Source of the DNA: Herbaspirillum rhizosphaerae
Lineage (GTDB): Bacteria > Pseudomonadota > Gammaproteobacteria > Burkholderiales > Burkholderiaceae_D
Direction: 5' to 3'
NCBI RefSeq assembly: GCF_001189965.1
Contig: NZ_LFLU01000021.1
Span: 21,833 to 85,832 of the forward strand
Length of the DNA: 64,000 nt
A program made the position numbers and the translations under genes. The notes under the pieces are model-generated. The model did no database searches and was not told where the DNA came from. It saw nothing but the letters and a program-made list of their open reading frames with translations. Positions 36,535-46,225 of the stretch are shown here, piece after piece; positions within the stretch are counted from its first letter, which is position 1, and every line of letters begins with the position of its first letter.

Positions 36535-37419
36535 TCAGCTCACGCCATGCGATTTAAACCATTCCGTCGCGCGCTTCCAGCCTTCCTTGGCGTCCGCTTC
36601 CACATAGCTGGGACGATAGTCGGCGTTGAAGGCGTGGCCGGAATTCGGGAACACGATGAACTCCGACTTGTTGCCGGTCTTGGCCAGCGCTTCCTTCATC
36701 TGTTCCACCGTGGCAACCGGAATGCCCCCGTCCTTGCCGCCGTACAGGCCAAGCACCGGCACCTTCAGCGTCGGCGCGATGTCGATCGGGTGTTGCGGCT
36801 GCAGTGCCGTCTTTTCGCCGACGATGCGGCCGTACCAGGCGGCGCCCGCCTTGATCTTCGGATTGCGCGCGCAGTACAGCCACACCACGCGGCCGCCCCA
36901 GCAAAAACCGTTGATGCCCATCTTGTCGGGATTTCCGCCATTGTCCTTGGCCCAGGCGACATAAGCATCGAGGTCGCCGAAGATTTGCTCGTCCGGCACC
37001 TTGGAGATGATTTCCTTGTTCAGTTCGGCAATGGTCGGATAGACCGCCGGATTACCCTGGCGCACGAAGAAATCCGGCGCGATCGCCAGATAGCCGAGCT
37101 TGGCGAAACGGCGCGCGATATCGGCGATATGTTCGTGCACGCCGAAGATTTCGGAGACGACAAAAATCACCGGCAAGTTGGTCTTGCCTTCCGGCTGGGC
37201 ACGATAAGCCGGGACCTTGGTGCCGTTGACCATCACGCTGACTTCGCCGGCGGTCAGGCCCACGGTGTCGGTCTTGATCATGGTTTGCGCGCAGACCGGC
37301 AGCACCGCGGCGGCAAAGCCGGTGCCCAGCGCAGTCTTGATGAAAGTGCGGCGATTGCCGGCATCCAGCAGGCCGGTAGTGCCGACCAGGCTGTCGACAT
37401 CGTTTTTCAGATCGTTCAT
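36535..37419 (-). CDS. Dienelactone hydrolase family protein with Tat-type signal
   Basis: A 294-residue protein from the ATG at 37419. An N-terminal twin-arginine motif (RRTFIKTALG) and hydrophobic stretch around residues 24-45 suggest Tat export. The catalytic nucleophile is Cys in GINGFCWGG, with an Asp in YGGKDGG and the His in SGHAFN. The family hydrolyses carboxylic ester or lactone bonds. It has its own terminator and is not clearly part of a pathway operon. Confidence 0.8.
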   Translation of the reverse strand: MNDLKNDVDSLVGTTGLLDAGNRRTFIKTALGTGFAAAVLPVCAQTMIKTDTVGLTAGEVSVMVNGTKVPAYRAQPEGKTNLPVIFVVSEIFGVHEHIADIARRFAKLGYLAIAPDFFVRQGNPAVYPTIAELNKEIISKVPDEQIFGDLDAYVAWAKDNGGNPDKMGINGFCWGGRVVWLYCARNPKIKAGAAWYGRIVGEKTALQPQHPIDIAPTLKVPVLGLYGGKDGGIPVATVEQMKEALAKTGNKSEFIVFPNSGHAFNADYRPSYVEADAKEGWKRATEWFKSHGVS

Positions 37420-37554
37420 GAAAATCTCCAGTTCAGAATGCAAAGCAGAATGAGGTGAGGGAATAGCTGGCGCCGGACAACATCCCGACGGCCGTGCTGC
37501 ATCGGACGCCAAGGCACAAAGGACGAACAGAAACCGGTAGCACGGTTGATGCAA

Positions 37555-37592
37555 ACACGGCCCGCCTGATCTTGTTTCAGGCAGGCCGTGCT
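37555..37592 (-). terminator. Terminator hairpin between chemoreceptor and dienelactone hydrolase genes
   Basis: CACGGCCxGCCTGA pairs with TCAGGCxGGCCGTG with a single mismatch. On the minus strand it is followed by TTTGC. It probably terminates the chemoreceptor transcript whose stop is at 37660. Confidence 0.6.
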
Positions 37593-37659
37593 ACGGATAC
37601 TGCTGCAGGGCATTCTACAAGAGTTGCGGAATGATTTGCACTACCTGCCCGGCTTTCCG

Positions 37660-39321
37660 TTATGCCGCGACTGCGTCCGGCAATTCCGGATGCATCGGCG
37701 TGATATCGATGGTGCGCGTCGCCTGGTGCTCCGGCTGCGTCATGCCGATCTGGCGGCCGTCCAGCTTGAACACGCTGACCAGTTGCGTCAGGTTGCCGGC
37801 CTGGTCCTGCAGCGATTGCGCAGCGGCGGCGGCCTGCTCCACCAGCGCGGCATTTTGCTGCGTCATGTCGTCGATCTGGATGATGGCTTCGTTGATCTGC
37901 TCGATGCCGCTGCTTTGCTCGGTATTGGCGCTGGTGATTTCGGACATTACGTCGGTGACGCGGCGGATGCTGGTGACGATGTTGGTCATCGTCACGCCGG
38001 CCTGCTCCACCAGCTTGCTGCCGGTCTCGACCCGCTCGACCGAATCGCCGATCAGGACCTTGATTTCCTTGGCGGCGCTGGCCGAACGCTGCGCCAGGCT
38101 GCGCACTTCCGACGCCACCACCGCGAAGCCACGCCCCTGCTCGCCGGCGCGCGCCGCTTCCACCGCGGCGTTCAGGGCCAGGATATTGGTCTGGAAGGCG
38201 ATGCCGTCGATCACGCTGATAATGTCGACCACCTTTTGCGAGGAAGCGTTGATCGACTCCATCGTCGCCACCACCTGCGAGACGATGCTGCCGCCCTGCA
38301 CGGCGACATCCGATGCCGCCACCGCCAGCTGATTGGCCTGCAAGGCGTTCTCGGCATTCTGCTTGACGGTGGAATTGAGCTGCTCCATCGACGATGCGGT
38401 TTCTTCCAGCGAACCCGCTTGCTGTTCAGTACGCGCCGACAGGTCGAGATTGCCGCGGGCGATTTCGGTCGAGGCTGTGCTGATGGTTTCGGAGCCGGTG
38501 CGCACTTGCGCGACGATCGCGGCGAGCTTGTCGCGCATGACGCTCATGGCGGCGAGCAAGCTTTCCTGGTCGCCCTTTTTGGTATCGATGTGCACGGCGA
38601 GGTCGCCGTCAGCGATCTGGCCGGCGATGCTGACCGCATAGTCCGGCTCGCCGCCCAGCTTCCTCAGCAGATTGCGCGTGATCCATACCGCTGCCAGCAG
38701 CGCCGTGATGATGCCGACTGCGCTAGTGATCAGCATCAGCCAGCGTGCCGCGTCATAGGCGATGGTGCTGTCGCGTGCGGCGTCCACGTTTTGCCGTTCT
38801 TCGATTGTGCTCAGCGCCGTCAATTCGGCCTGCCATTTCTTTTGCACCGGCAAATAGTCTTCTTTGAGAAATTGCGCCAGTTCATAGGCTTCGCGCTTGA
38901 GGCCGAGATCCACGGCCTGATCGATCAGCTTGTGCGCGGCATCGGCCTGCGCCTTGATTTTGGGCAGTGCGGCTTTTTCCTCCGGCTGGGTGCCGGTTTC
39001 GCTATCGAACATCTTGCGCAGTTTTTGCTCGGCCGCCAGGTATTTCTGCGTCTGCGCCTTGATATACGCCGCTTCCTTCTCGATGTCGTCGGCGCCGCCC
39101 TGCAGCATCAGATTGCGCAGCGAGATCGAGCGCTCCTGCACCGTCTCGGCCATCTCGCTGACCAGCTTGGACTCCGGATTATTGACGGTGACCACTTCCA
39201 GAAACCGTCGCTGCATCTGGTCCATGTTGTACAGACCGAACACCGTTACCAGAATCAGCAACAGCACCACCCACGCAAACCCCAACCCCAGTCGCGTTCC
39301 CACCTTCATCCCTGCAACCAT
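37660..39321 (-). CDS. Methyl-accepting chemotaxis protein with four-helix periplasmic sensor
   Basis: A 553-residue transmembrane receptor. The start at 39321 has GGAGG upstream. An N-terminal membrane helix (about residues 12-31) precedes a helical 4HB-type ligand domain, a second membrane helix (about 190-212), HAMP, and a long coiled-coil signalling domain with the invariant tip [20 protein letters not shown]. It would relay an unknown ligand signal to CheA/CheW. It is a lone gene. Confidence 0.9.
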   Translation of the reverse strand: MVAGMKVGTRLGLGFAWVVLLLILVTVFGLYNMDQMQRRFLEVVTVNNPESKLVSEMAETVQERSISLRNLMLQGGADDIEKEAAYIKAQTQKYLAAEQKLRKMFDSETGTQPEEKAALPKIKAQADAAHKLIDQAVDLGLKREAYELAQFLKEDYLPVQKKWQAELTALSTIEERQNVDAARDSTIAYDAARWLMLITSAVGIITALLAAVWITRNLLRKLGGEPDYAVSIAGQIADGDLAVHIDTKKGDQESLLAAMSVMRDKLAAIVAQVRTGSETISTASTEIARGNLDLSARTEQQAGSLEETASSMEQLNSTVKQNAENALQANQLAVAASDVAVQGGSIVSQVVATMESINASSQKVVDIISVIDGIAFQTNILALNAAVEAARAGEQGRGFAVVASEVRSLAQRSASAAKEIKVLIGDSVERVETGSKLVEQAGVTMTNIVTSIRRVTDVMSEITSANTEQSSGIEQINEAIIQIDDMTQQNAALVEQAAAAAQSLQDQAGNLTQLVSVFKLDGRQIGMTQPEHQATRTIDITPMHPELPDAVAA

Positions 39322-39713
39322 GACGCCTCCTCGTTCTTCTGCCTGATCCGATGATCCCGAGAAGCCCCTGCGCCCTGAAACCGGCAATACGAATACGTCG
39401 ACCTGCTTTGCTTTGTTTTCCGTCGACGTACCGCCAACTTCACTGCGCAACAGCTTCGTGTCTCTTGTGTGCTTATTTAATTTGTTTCCGGTCCCCCACC
39501 GTCATCGGGCGATGACGATGATGCAACTTTGATCGTTACTTCTTTTTTATTATGTTTACGTCAAGTACGGCGAATTTACTGCCACAGCATATTCTGCACC
39601 AAGCAGAACATGCGCGCAGGAATGTTAACGCAGGGCAAGCGATGAGGGAAGCGTAGCGCTACATCCGAAAAACCCGTGGCGAAGCGCAGCGAGCAGAGAA
39701 AAGTACAGAACGC
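39322..39713. other. Intergenic region between chemoreceptor and the polA 3' palindrome
   Basis: It contains the chemoreceptor's upstream region (39322-39540, with an AT-rich patch near 39530-39560) and then GC-rich sequence with repeated GAAGCG/GCGAGC words that resemble the adjacent palindrome. Short frames through it have no conserved features. I see no gene here. Confidence 0.5.
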
Positions 39714-39836
39714 TTAACAGGGCGGTGAAGCGTAGCGAGCGAGCCGCGATTTGGCCGAGGAGCGCAGACGTACTGGAGTACGTCGAGCACCGCAGGCCAA
39801 AGCCCGGCTCGCGCAGTAGCTTCACAGCCCTGTTAA
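39714..39836. repeat. Long nested palindrome at the 3' end of polA
   Basis: The outer arms TTAACAGGGC (39714-39723) and GCCCTGTTAA (39827-39836) are exact inverted repeats. Inside them GTGAAGC/GCTTCAC, GCGAGCC/GGCTCGC and TTTGGCC/GGCCAAA-type segments also pair. The centre is the perfect hairpin GACGTACT-GG-AGTACGTC (39767-39784). The right arm includes the polA stop codon. It may be a transcription-end structure or a copy of a dispersed extragenic palindrome. Confidence 0.75.
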
Positions 39837-42622
39837 TGGGCTTCGTCCCAGTTTTTGCCGGCCCCCAGTTCGGCCAGCAAAGGCACCTTCAGGTCTGCAA
39901 CATTTTTCATCAGTTCAGGTAATTTTTCACGCACGATTGCCAACTCGTCATCCGGCACTTCCATCACCAGTTCATCGTGCACCTGCATGATCAGTTTCGA
40001 CTTCATGCCGTCGCGCTCCAGCCAGCCCTGCACGGCGATCATTGCCAGTTTGATCAGATCGGCGGCGGTGCCCTGCATGGGCGCATTGATCGCCGCGCGC
40101 TCGGCGCCCTGGCGGCGCGGGCCGTTGGGCGAATTGATTTCCGGCAGCCACAGGCGGCGACCGAAGACGGTTTCCACATAGCCTTGCGACTTGGCTTCGA
40201 GGCGCGTGTTGTCCATGTACTGCTTGACGCCGGAGAAGCGCTGGAAATACTTCTCGATATACATCTGCGCGGCGGCGCGTTCGATGCCCAGGTTGCCGGC
40301 CAGGCCGAAGGCGCTCATGCCGTAGATCAGGCCGAAGTTGATGACCTTGGCATAGCGGCGCTGCTCGCTGGTGACGTCGCCCAGGCCGACGCCGAAAATT
40401 TCCGCGGCGGTGGCGCGGTGAATGTCTTCGCCGTCGGCGAAGGCATTGAGCATGTTCGCGTCTTCGGAGATGTGCGCCATGATGCGCAACTCGATCTGCG
40501 AATAGTCGGCGGAGACGATGGTGCTGCCCGGCGGCGCGATGAAGGCTTCGCGGATGCGGCGGCCTTCCGCGGTGCGGATCGGAATGTTTTGCAGGTTGGG
40601 ATCGTTGGACGCCAGACGGCCGGTGACCGCCACCGCCTGCGCGTAATTGGTGTGCACGCGGCCGGTGGTCGGATCGACCATCTTGGGCAGCTTGTCGGTG
40701 TAGGTCGACTTCAGCTTGGACAGGCCGCGATAGTCGAGCAGGATCTTCGGCAGCGGATAATCTTCCGCCAGCTTTTGCAGGACTTCTTCGTCGGTTGAGG
40801 GCGTGCCGGACGGCGTCTTCTTCACCACCGGAAGCTGCAATTTCTCGAACAGGATTTCGCCGAGCTGTTTAGGTGAATTCAGGTTGAACGGCTGGCCCGC
40901 CAGTTCGTAGGCTTGCTGTTCGATTTCCAGCATGCGCTTGCCGAGCTCGTTCGATTGCGTCGCCAGGATGGCGGCATCGATCAGCACACCGTTGCGTTCG
41001 ATCTTTTGCAGCACGACCGAAGTCGGCACTTCGATCTTTTCGTAGATGGTGCGCAGCTTGGCGTCGTTTTCAATCTGCGGCCACATGGCCTGATGCAGGG
41101 CCAGCGTGACGTCGGCGTCTTCTGCCGCGTATTCGGTGGCGCGGCCGATCTCGACCTGATCGAAGGTGATTTGCGACGCGCCCTTGCCGCATACGTCGGT
41201 ATAACTGATCGTGGTGCGGTTGAGATGGCGCAGCGCGAGGCTGTCCATGTCGTGCGTGCGGTGCGACTCGAAGACGTAGGATTCCAGCAGCGTGTCGTGC
41301 ACGATGCCGCGCAATTGCACACCCTGGTTGGCGAAGATGTGGCTGTCGTATTTCAGGTTCTGTCCGAGCTTGGGCTTGCTCTCGTCTTCCAGCCATGGCT
41401 TGAGCTTGTTCAGCACCAGCTCGCGCGGCAGTTGCGCCGGCATGTCCTGGTAGTTGTGCGCGACCGGAATGTAGGCGGCGCGCCCCGCTTCGCAGCACAG
41501 CGAGATGCCGACCAGTTGCGCCTGCATGGGAACCAGCGAAGTGGTTTCGGTGTCCACCGCCGTGAGCGCGGCGGCGTTGATTTTTTCCAGCCACGCGTCG
41601 AGTTGCGCTTCGGTCAGCACGGTTTCGTATTCTTTGACAATGGCGGCGCTGGCGTCGAACAAGCCGCCTTGCGCGGTCGCCGATGCTGACGATGCCGAAG
41701 CTGCCGGCGCATCGCTGTCGGTGTTCGTGGCGGCGGCCGTCTTTGCATTGCCGGTATCTGCTGCGCTGTCGAGTTCGCGCAGCCAGGTGCGGAAGTTGTA
41801 GCGCGTGTAGATCTCACGCAGGGCGGCGTTGTCGTTGGCTTGCACGGTGAGCGAATCGAGGATGGTGCCCATGTGCGCCGACAGATCGCAGTCGGTTTTG
41901 ATGGTCACCAGCACGCGCGCCTGCGGCAGCCACGGCAAGGCCTTGCGCAGGTTCTCGCCGACCACGCCGGTGATCTTTTCCGCATTGGCGATGACGCCGT
42001 CGAGCGAGTCGTATTGGGTGAGCCATTTGACGGCGGTCTTGGGACCGCATTTTTCAACGCCGGGGACGTTGTCGACGGTATCGCCGATCAGGCTGAGGTA
42101 ATCGACGATGCGTTCCGGCGGCACGCCGAATTTGCCGATGACGCCGGCGCGGTCCATGGTTTCGTTGCTCATGGTGTTGACCAGCGTGACGTGATCGTTG
42201 ACCAGTTGCGCCATGTCCTTGTCGCCGGTGGAGACGATGGTCTTGAGTCCCACTTCCGCGGCGCGCACGCCCAGCGTGCCGATCACGTCGTCGGCCTCGA
42301 TGCCTTCGACCATCAGGATAGGCCAGCCCAAGGCGCGCACGGCGGCGTGAATAGGCTCTATTTGCAACGCCAGATCCTCGGGCATCGATTTGCGTGTAGC
42401 CTTGTACTCGGTGTACAAGTCGTCACGGAAAGTTTTTCCCTTGGCGTCGAATATACAAGCGATGTAACTTGCAGGATAATCATTACGCAGTCGGCGCAAC
42501 ATATTGATGATGCCGTACAACGCACCGGTCGGCGCGCCTTCCGCGTTACGCATATCCGGCAAGGCATGAAATGCACGATAGAGGTAACTGGAACCATCAA
42601 CTAACAACAAGGTTTTTTGCAT
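39833..42622 (-). CDS. polA: DNA polymerase I
   Basis: A 929-residue family A polymerase. The 5'-nuclease domain opens LLLVDGSSYLYRAFHALP; a 3'-5' exonuclease-type domain occupies the middle (TAVDTETTSL keeps the acidic residues); the polymerase domain has motif A SADYSQIELRIMAH, motif B RRYAKVINFGLIYGMSAFG and motif C MQVHDELVMEV. It fills gaps in repair and Okazaki-fragment maturation. Its ATG directly abuts the ATG of the divergent LOG-family gene. Confidence 0.97.
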   Translation of the reverse strand: MQKTLLLVDGSSYLYRAFHALPDMRNAEGAPTGALYGIINMLRRLRNDYPASYIACIFDAKGKTFRDDLYTEYKATRKSMPEDLALQIEPIHAAVRALGWPILMVEGIEADDVIGTLGVRAAEVGLKTIVSTGDKDMAQLVNDHVTLVNTMSNETMDRAGVIGKFGVPPERIVDYLSLIGDTVDNVPGVEKCGPKTAVKWLTQYDSLDGVIANAEKITGVVGENLRKALPWLPQARVLVTIKTDCDLSAHMGTILDSLTVQANDNAALREIYTRYNFRTWLRELDSAADTGNAKTAAATNTDSDAPAASASSASATAQGGLFDASAAIVKEYETVLTEAQLDAWLEKINAAALTAVDTETTSLVPMQAQLVGISLCCEAGRAAYIPVAHNYQDMPAQLPRELVLNKLKPWLEDESKPKLGQNLKYDSHIFANQGVQLRGIVHDTLLESYVFESHRTHDMDSLALRHLNRTTISYTDVCGKGASQITFDQVEIGRATEYAAEDADVTLALHQAMWPQIENDAKLRTIYEKIEVPTSVVLQKIERNGVLIDAAILATQSNELGKRMLEIEQQAYELAGQPFNLNSPKQLGEILFEKLQLPVVKKTPSGTPSTDEEVLQKLAEDYPLPKILLDYRGLSKLKSTYTDKLPKMVDPTTGRVHTNYAQAVAVTGRLASNDPNLQNIPIRTAEGRRIREAFIAPPGSTIVSADYSQIELRIMAHISEDANMLNAFADGEDIHRATAAEIFGVGLGDVTSEQRRYAKVINFGLIYGMSAFGLAGNLGIERAAAQMYIEKYFQRFSGVKQYMDNTRLEAKSQGYVETVFGRRLWLPEINSPNGPRRQGAERAAINAPMQGTAADLIKLAMIAVQGWLERDGMKSKLIMQVHDELVMEVPDDELAIVREKLPELMKNVADLKVPLLAELGAGKNWDEAH

Positions 42623-43369
42623 ATGGAACTTAGAGGAAAAAATGTACCGCGACTGCGGGAAGTGGATGACATCGAGCGCGCCACCGCCAAGAAGGCGCGC
42701 GAGTCATGGCATGTACTCACGATTATGGCAGAATTTATCGAGTCGACCGAACGTCTGTCGGAGCTGCGACCTGCCGTTTCCATCTTCGGTTCTGCACGTA
42801 CGAAACCGGACGATCCGCATTATGCCTTGTGCGTCGATATCGCGCGACGCCTTTCCGACGCTGGCTTTGCGGTCATCTCGGGCGGCGGCCCCGGCATCAT
42901 GGAAGCGGCCAACAAAGGCGCCTTCGACGGCGCCTCGCCATCGGTCGGCCTGAACATCGAACTGCCGCACGAACAGCACGGCAACGGCTGGCAGGATATC
43001 TCTTTGTCGTTCCGTCATTTCTTCGCGCGCAAGGTCGCCTTCGTCAAATATGCCGATGCCTACGTGGTGTTGCCGGGCGGTTTCGGCACGCTGGACGAGC
43101 TGACCGAAGCGCTGACCCTGATGCAGACCGGCAAATCGCGCCTGATGCCGGTGATCCTGGTCGGCAGCAAATTCTGGAGCGGCCTGATGGAATGGATCAA
43201 GACGCAGTTGATCGACGACGGCATGATCTCGCCCAAGGATCTCGATTTGCTGCAAGTCATCGATGATCCTGCGGAAGTGGTCATCGCGATCCAGAAATTC
43301 TATGAAGCACGCCAAAAACCGCCGGGCGCCGACAGCGACAGCGAACAGCAAACCGGCATGTATCTGTAG
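42623..43369 (+). CDS. LOG family (TIGR00730) Rossmann-fold protein
   Basis: A 248-residue protein with ISGGGPGIMEAANKGA and the LOG signature PGGFGTLDE near residue 152. LOG proteins are cytokinin riboside 5'-monophosphate phosphoribohydrolases; bacterial members hydrolyse nucleotide monophosphates. The ATG at 42623 touches the polA start on the other strand (CATATG), leaving no intergenic DNA. A later ATG at 42726 is possible but would remove a charged N-terminal stretch. A terminator follows. Confidence 0.8.
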   Translation: MELRGKNVPRLREVDDIERATAKKARESWHVLTIMAEFIESTERLSELRPAVSIFGSARTKPDDPHYALCVDIARRLSDAGFAVISGGGPGIMEAANKGAFDGASPSVGLNIELPHEQHGNGWQDISLSFRHFFARKVAFVKYADAYVVLPGGFGTLDELTEALTLMQTGKSRLMPVILVGSKFWSGLMEWIKTQLIDDGMISPKDLDLLQVIDDPAEVVIAIQKFYEARQKPPGADSDSEQQTGMYL

Positions 43370-43412
43370 GCAAGTCCGTGTAAGCAAGTCCGGCAGCGTG
43401 TCGAACACGCCG

Positions 43413-43443
43413 GCCCGCAACGATGATGTTGCGGGCTTTTTTT
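43413..43443 (+). terminator. Rho-independent terminator after the LOG-family gene
   Basis: GCCCGCAAC-GATGAT-GTTGCGGGC is a perfect 9-bp stem followed by seven T residues. Confidence 0.9.
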
Positions 43444-43595
43444 ATGGGATTTCAGTATTTTTTCTATATACACGAAGAAATTTTCCCATAATCGGCAAGG
43501 CGTTGAACAAAAATGCACCGCGTCCATCGAAGCAGCTTCATCAATGGGCCTGCGCGCAGGCAGCGCCTCCTCACCAATTGCCGGACGGACTGTAC

Positions 43596-44669
43596 ATGAC
43601 CACAAGATACCGCCTGTGCCGCTTGTTTTCGTTTGCCGTTGCGCTCGCCTTTGCGTTTGTCATTATTGTCCTTATGCAGACCATGGCCCAGGCGCAATCG
43701 AATGCGGCCCACGCCGGCGCGCTTTCGCCGGCGGCGGTGCAAGTCGCCGATGCCGCCGCAAGCGGCAACGCCGACGCCCAATACGCGCTGGCGCAGATGT
43801 ACAGCAGCGGCAACGGCGTCCCCAAGGACCAGCCTGCCTCAATGCTGTGGCTGCAAAAAGCGGCAAACCAGGGCCACGCCAACGCGCAGTACAGCCTCGG
43901 CACAACCTATCTGATGGGCGACGGCGTACCGAAGGACGCCGCAGCGGCGCTGGCATGGCTGGGCAAATCCGCGCAACAGGGCAACGCCCTGGCGCAAACC
44001 AACCTCGGTGCGATGTACCTCAACGGCGACGGCGTGGCGCAGGATTTCCGCCTGGCGCTGTCGTGGCTGGAAAAAGCTGCGGCACAAGGCCAGCCGCTGG
44101 CGCAATACAGTCTCGGCAAGATGTACCAGAAAGGCTATGGCGTACGCACTGACGAAAACACGGCGGCGCAATGGTATGCGCGCGCTGCCGCGCAAAACCA
44201 CACACCTGCCGTACAGGCGCTGGCGCAACTGAAGCGACCGCTGCCCGCCGTGCCTGCAGTCGCGGTCGCAAAGAGCGACGCCGTCGCACCGCCGCAAGAA
44301 CAGGCCGCCGTGCTCGCTGCCGTACAGGCCTGGGCCGCCGACTGGAGCAACAAGGATGTCGACGCCTACCTTGGCCATTACGCCGGAGATTTCCGCCCGC
44401 CCAACGGCGAAAGCCGCAGCAGCTGGGCGGCCCAACGCCGTGCGCGCATCGACGGGCGCAAGCGCATCGCCGTCACGGTCGTCGCACCGCAGATCGAGCT
44501 GGCCGGCGATACGGCGACGGTCACATTCACGCAGCAATACCTTGCCGACAACTTCGCGGAGACCAGCCGGAAAACGCTGCTGCTGGCGCGCCGCGGCAAC
44601 GCCTGGAAGATCTTGCAGGAAACCGTCGGCAAAGCCGCGCCGGCGGACCGGGGACAAAAAAATCGTTGA
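43596..44669 (+). CDS. Secreted or membrane-anchored Sel1-repeat protein with C-terminal NTF2-like domain
   Basis: A 357-residue protein from the ATG at 43596. A hydrophobic N-terminal segment (about residues 8-31) is followed by three to four Sel1 (TPR-like) repeats with the pattern A-x-Y-x-LGxMYxxGxGVxxD up to residue 200. The last ~110 residues (AVQAWAADWSNKDVDAYLGHY) look like an NTF2/Cif-like domain found with L,D-transpeptidases. It is probably an envelope scaffold protein; the function is not known. Confidence 0.75.
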   Translation: MTTRYRLCRLFSFAVALAFAFVIIVLMQTMAQAQSNAAHAGALSPAAVQVADAAASGNADAQYALAQMYSSGNGVPKDQPASMLWLQKAANQGHANAQYSLGTTYLMGDGVPKDAAAALAWLGKSAQQGNALAQTNLGAMYLNGDGVAQDFRLALSWLEKAAAQGQPLAQYSLGKMYQKGYGVRTDENTAAQWYARAAAQNHTPAVQALAQLKRPLPAVPAVAVAKSDAVAPPQEQAAVLAAVQAWAADWSNKDVDAYLGHYAGDFRPPNGESRSSWAAQRRARIDGRKRIAVTVVAPQIELAGDTATVTFTQQYLADNFAETSRKTLLLARRGNAWKILQETVGKAAPADRGQKNR

Positions 44670-44785
44670 GGATAGTCAACCCGCCCCCATATGTATGATG
44701 ACCCGCTTTCTCGAGGATGCGGGTTCGTGCTGATTGGTTTGTTACAATGAGCCCATCTCATCCCTGTCCAGATTGCGAGTTCATC

Positions 44786-45193
44786 ATGATTACCCGAAGC
44801 CGGTCCGCCGCGTCGCTTTGCTTCTCCCTGCTGATGTTGTCTTCCCTGGTCCACGCCCAGGCGGTGTCGGACAAGCCTGCGCCTCCGCCACCCGAGCTGC
44901 AGACGCTGGATGAAGGCGAGCCGCCGGCCGTGACCATCAGGAAGCCGGGCGACGGCCAGGGCAGCGGCAACAAGATCGAAGAACGCCGCGATCACGGACA
45001 GACCAAGGAGATCAAGGTCCAGTCGGGTCCCAGCACCTATTACCTGAAACCGAAAGAACAACTCGGCAGCTCCACCCCCGGCGATGCGCAAAGCGGCCCG
45101 CCGACCAGCGCCCAATGGAAGATCAAGGAATTCGACTGGGGCGGCAAGAAGAAGCCGAAAGACGGCGAGTCTTCCGACAGTTCCGACAAGTAA
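44786..45193 (+). CDS. DUF2782 family exported protein
   Basis: A 135-residue protein when started at the ATG at 44786, which places a signal peptide (SAASLCFSLLMLSSLVHAQ) at the N-terminus. The conserved core is KIEERRDHGQTKEIKVQSG followed by TYYLKP. The C-terminus is rich in Lys, Asp and Ser. DUF2782 proteins occur next to polA/thrB in many betaproteobacteria; their function is unknown. Confidence 0.8.
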   Translation: MITRSRSAASLCFSLLMLSSLVHAQAVSDKPAPPPPELQTLDEGEPPAVTIRKPGDGQGSGNKIEERRDHGQTKEIKVQSGPSTYYLKPKEQLGSSTPGDAQSGPPTSAQWKIKEFDWGGKKKPKDGESSDSSDK

Positions 45194-45201
45194 TCCATTC
45201 G

Positions 45202-45237
45202 CCCGGGCGGCGGCGTGAGCACACGACAGCGCCCGGG
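45202..45237 (+). terminator. Hairpin after the DUF2782 gene
   Basis: CCCGGGCG and CGCCCGGG form an exact 8-bp stem with a 20-base loop, followed by TTTCTC. The T-run is weak. Confidence 0.5.
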
Positions 45238-45266
45238 TTTCTCATCGTTCTTCATCATTTCCGCAC

Positions 45267-46223
45267 ATGGCAGTTTTTACTCCGGTCAGCCTGGATGACC
45301 TCTCCGGCTGGATCCCCCAGTTTTCTCTCGGCAAAGCGCTCGCCATCAAAGGCATTTCGTCCGGTATTGAGAACAGCAATTTCTTCATCACGACCGAAAA
45401 CGGCGAATATGTACTCACGCTGTTTGAAAAACTGAGTTTCGAGCAACTGCCGTTTTACCTTGAACTGATGCGCCACCTGGCGCAGCGCGAGGTGCTGGTG
45501 CCGGCGCCGATTCCCAACCAGGACGGCAGCATCATCAACGCGCTCAACGGCAAACCCGCAGCGATCGTCACCAAGCTCGAAGGCGCCTATCAGCCGCAGC
45601 CGCAGCCCGTGCATTGCGCCGAAGTCGGCGCCATGCTGGCCAGGATGCATCTGGCGGCGCAAGACTTCACCATCCGCCAGCCCAATCTGCGCGGCTTGCC
45701 GTGGTGGCGCGAGACGGCGCCGGTCGTGTTGCCGTATCTGAATGAAGAAACGCAAAACCTGTTGCGCGCGGAAATGCAGTTTCAGGAAGACTTCGCCGCC
45801 TCCGACATCTACGCGCAATTGCCGAACGGCCCGGTACATGCCGATCTGTTCCGCGACAATGCGATGTTTGTCGGCACGCGCCTGACCGGTTTCTTCGATT
45901 TCTACTTTGCCGGCTGCGACACCTGGCTGTTCGACCTGGCCGTGACCGTCAACGACTGGTGCATAGATCTGCCGACCGGCGAACTCGATCTGCCGCGCGT
46001 GCAAGCCATGCTCGACGCTTACCATGCCGTACGGCCATTCACGCCGGCCGAGCGGCAAGCCTGGAACGCCAGCCTGCGCGCCGCCGCGCTGCGCTTCTGG
46101 CTGTCCCGGCTGTATGATTTCCATCTTCCGCGCGCCGCCGAAATGCTGACGCCGCACGATCCTGTGCACTTCGAACGTATCCTGAGATTGCGCGTCACGC
46201 ACGCCAATCCGCCACTGAACTGA
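45267..46223 (+). CDS. thrB: Homoserine kinase, APH-fold type
   Basis: A 318-residue protein with [13 protein letters not shown] near residue 31, the catalytic loop [12 protein letters not shown] near residue 191 and the metal-binding Asp in [13 protein letters not shown]. This is the ThrB type of betaproteobacteria and Pseudomonas, unrelated to GHMP ThrB. It phosphorylates homoserine on the way to threonine. The next gene begins two bases after its stop. Confidence 0.92.
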   Translation: MAVFTPVSLDDLSGWIPQFSLGKALAIKGISSGIENSNFFITTENGEYVLTLFEKLSFEQLPFYLELMRHLAQREVLVPAPIPNQDGSIINALNGKPAAIVTKLEGAYQPQPQPVHCAEVGAMLARMHLAAQDFTIRQPNLRGLPWWRETAPVVLPYLNEETQNLLRAEMQFQEDFAASDIYAQLPNGPVHADLFRDNAMFVGTRLTGFFDFYFAGCDTWLFDLAVTVNDWCIDLPTGELDLPRVQAMLDAYHAVRPFTPAERQAWNASLRAAALRFWLSRLYDFHLPRAAEMLTPHDPVHFERILRLRVTHANPPLN

Positions 46224-46225
46224 TT

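Noticed and set aside
39625..39825. A 66-codon minus-strand frame in the polA/chemoreceptor gap
   Set aside because: It lies inside the palindromic repeat and has no ribosome site or conserved feature.
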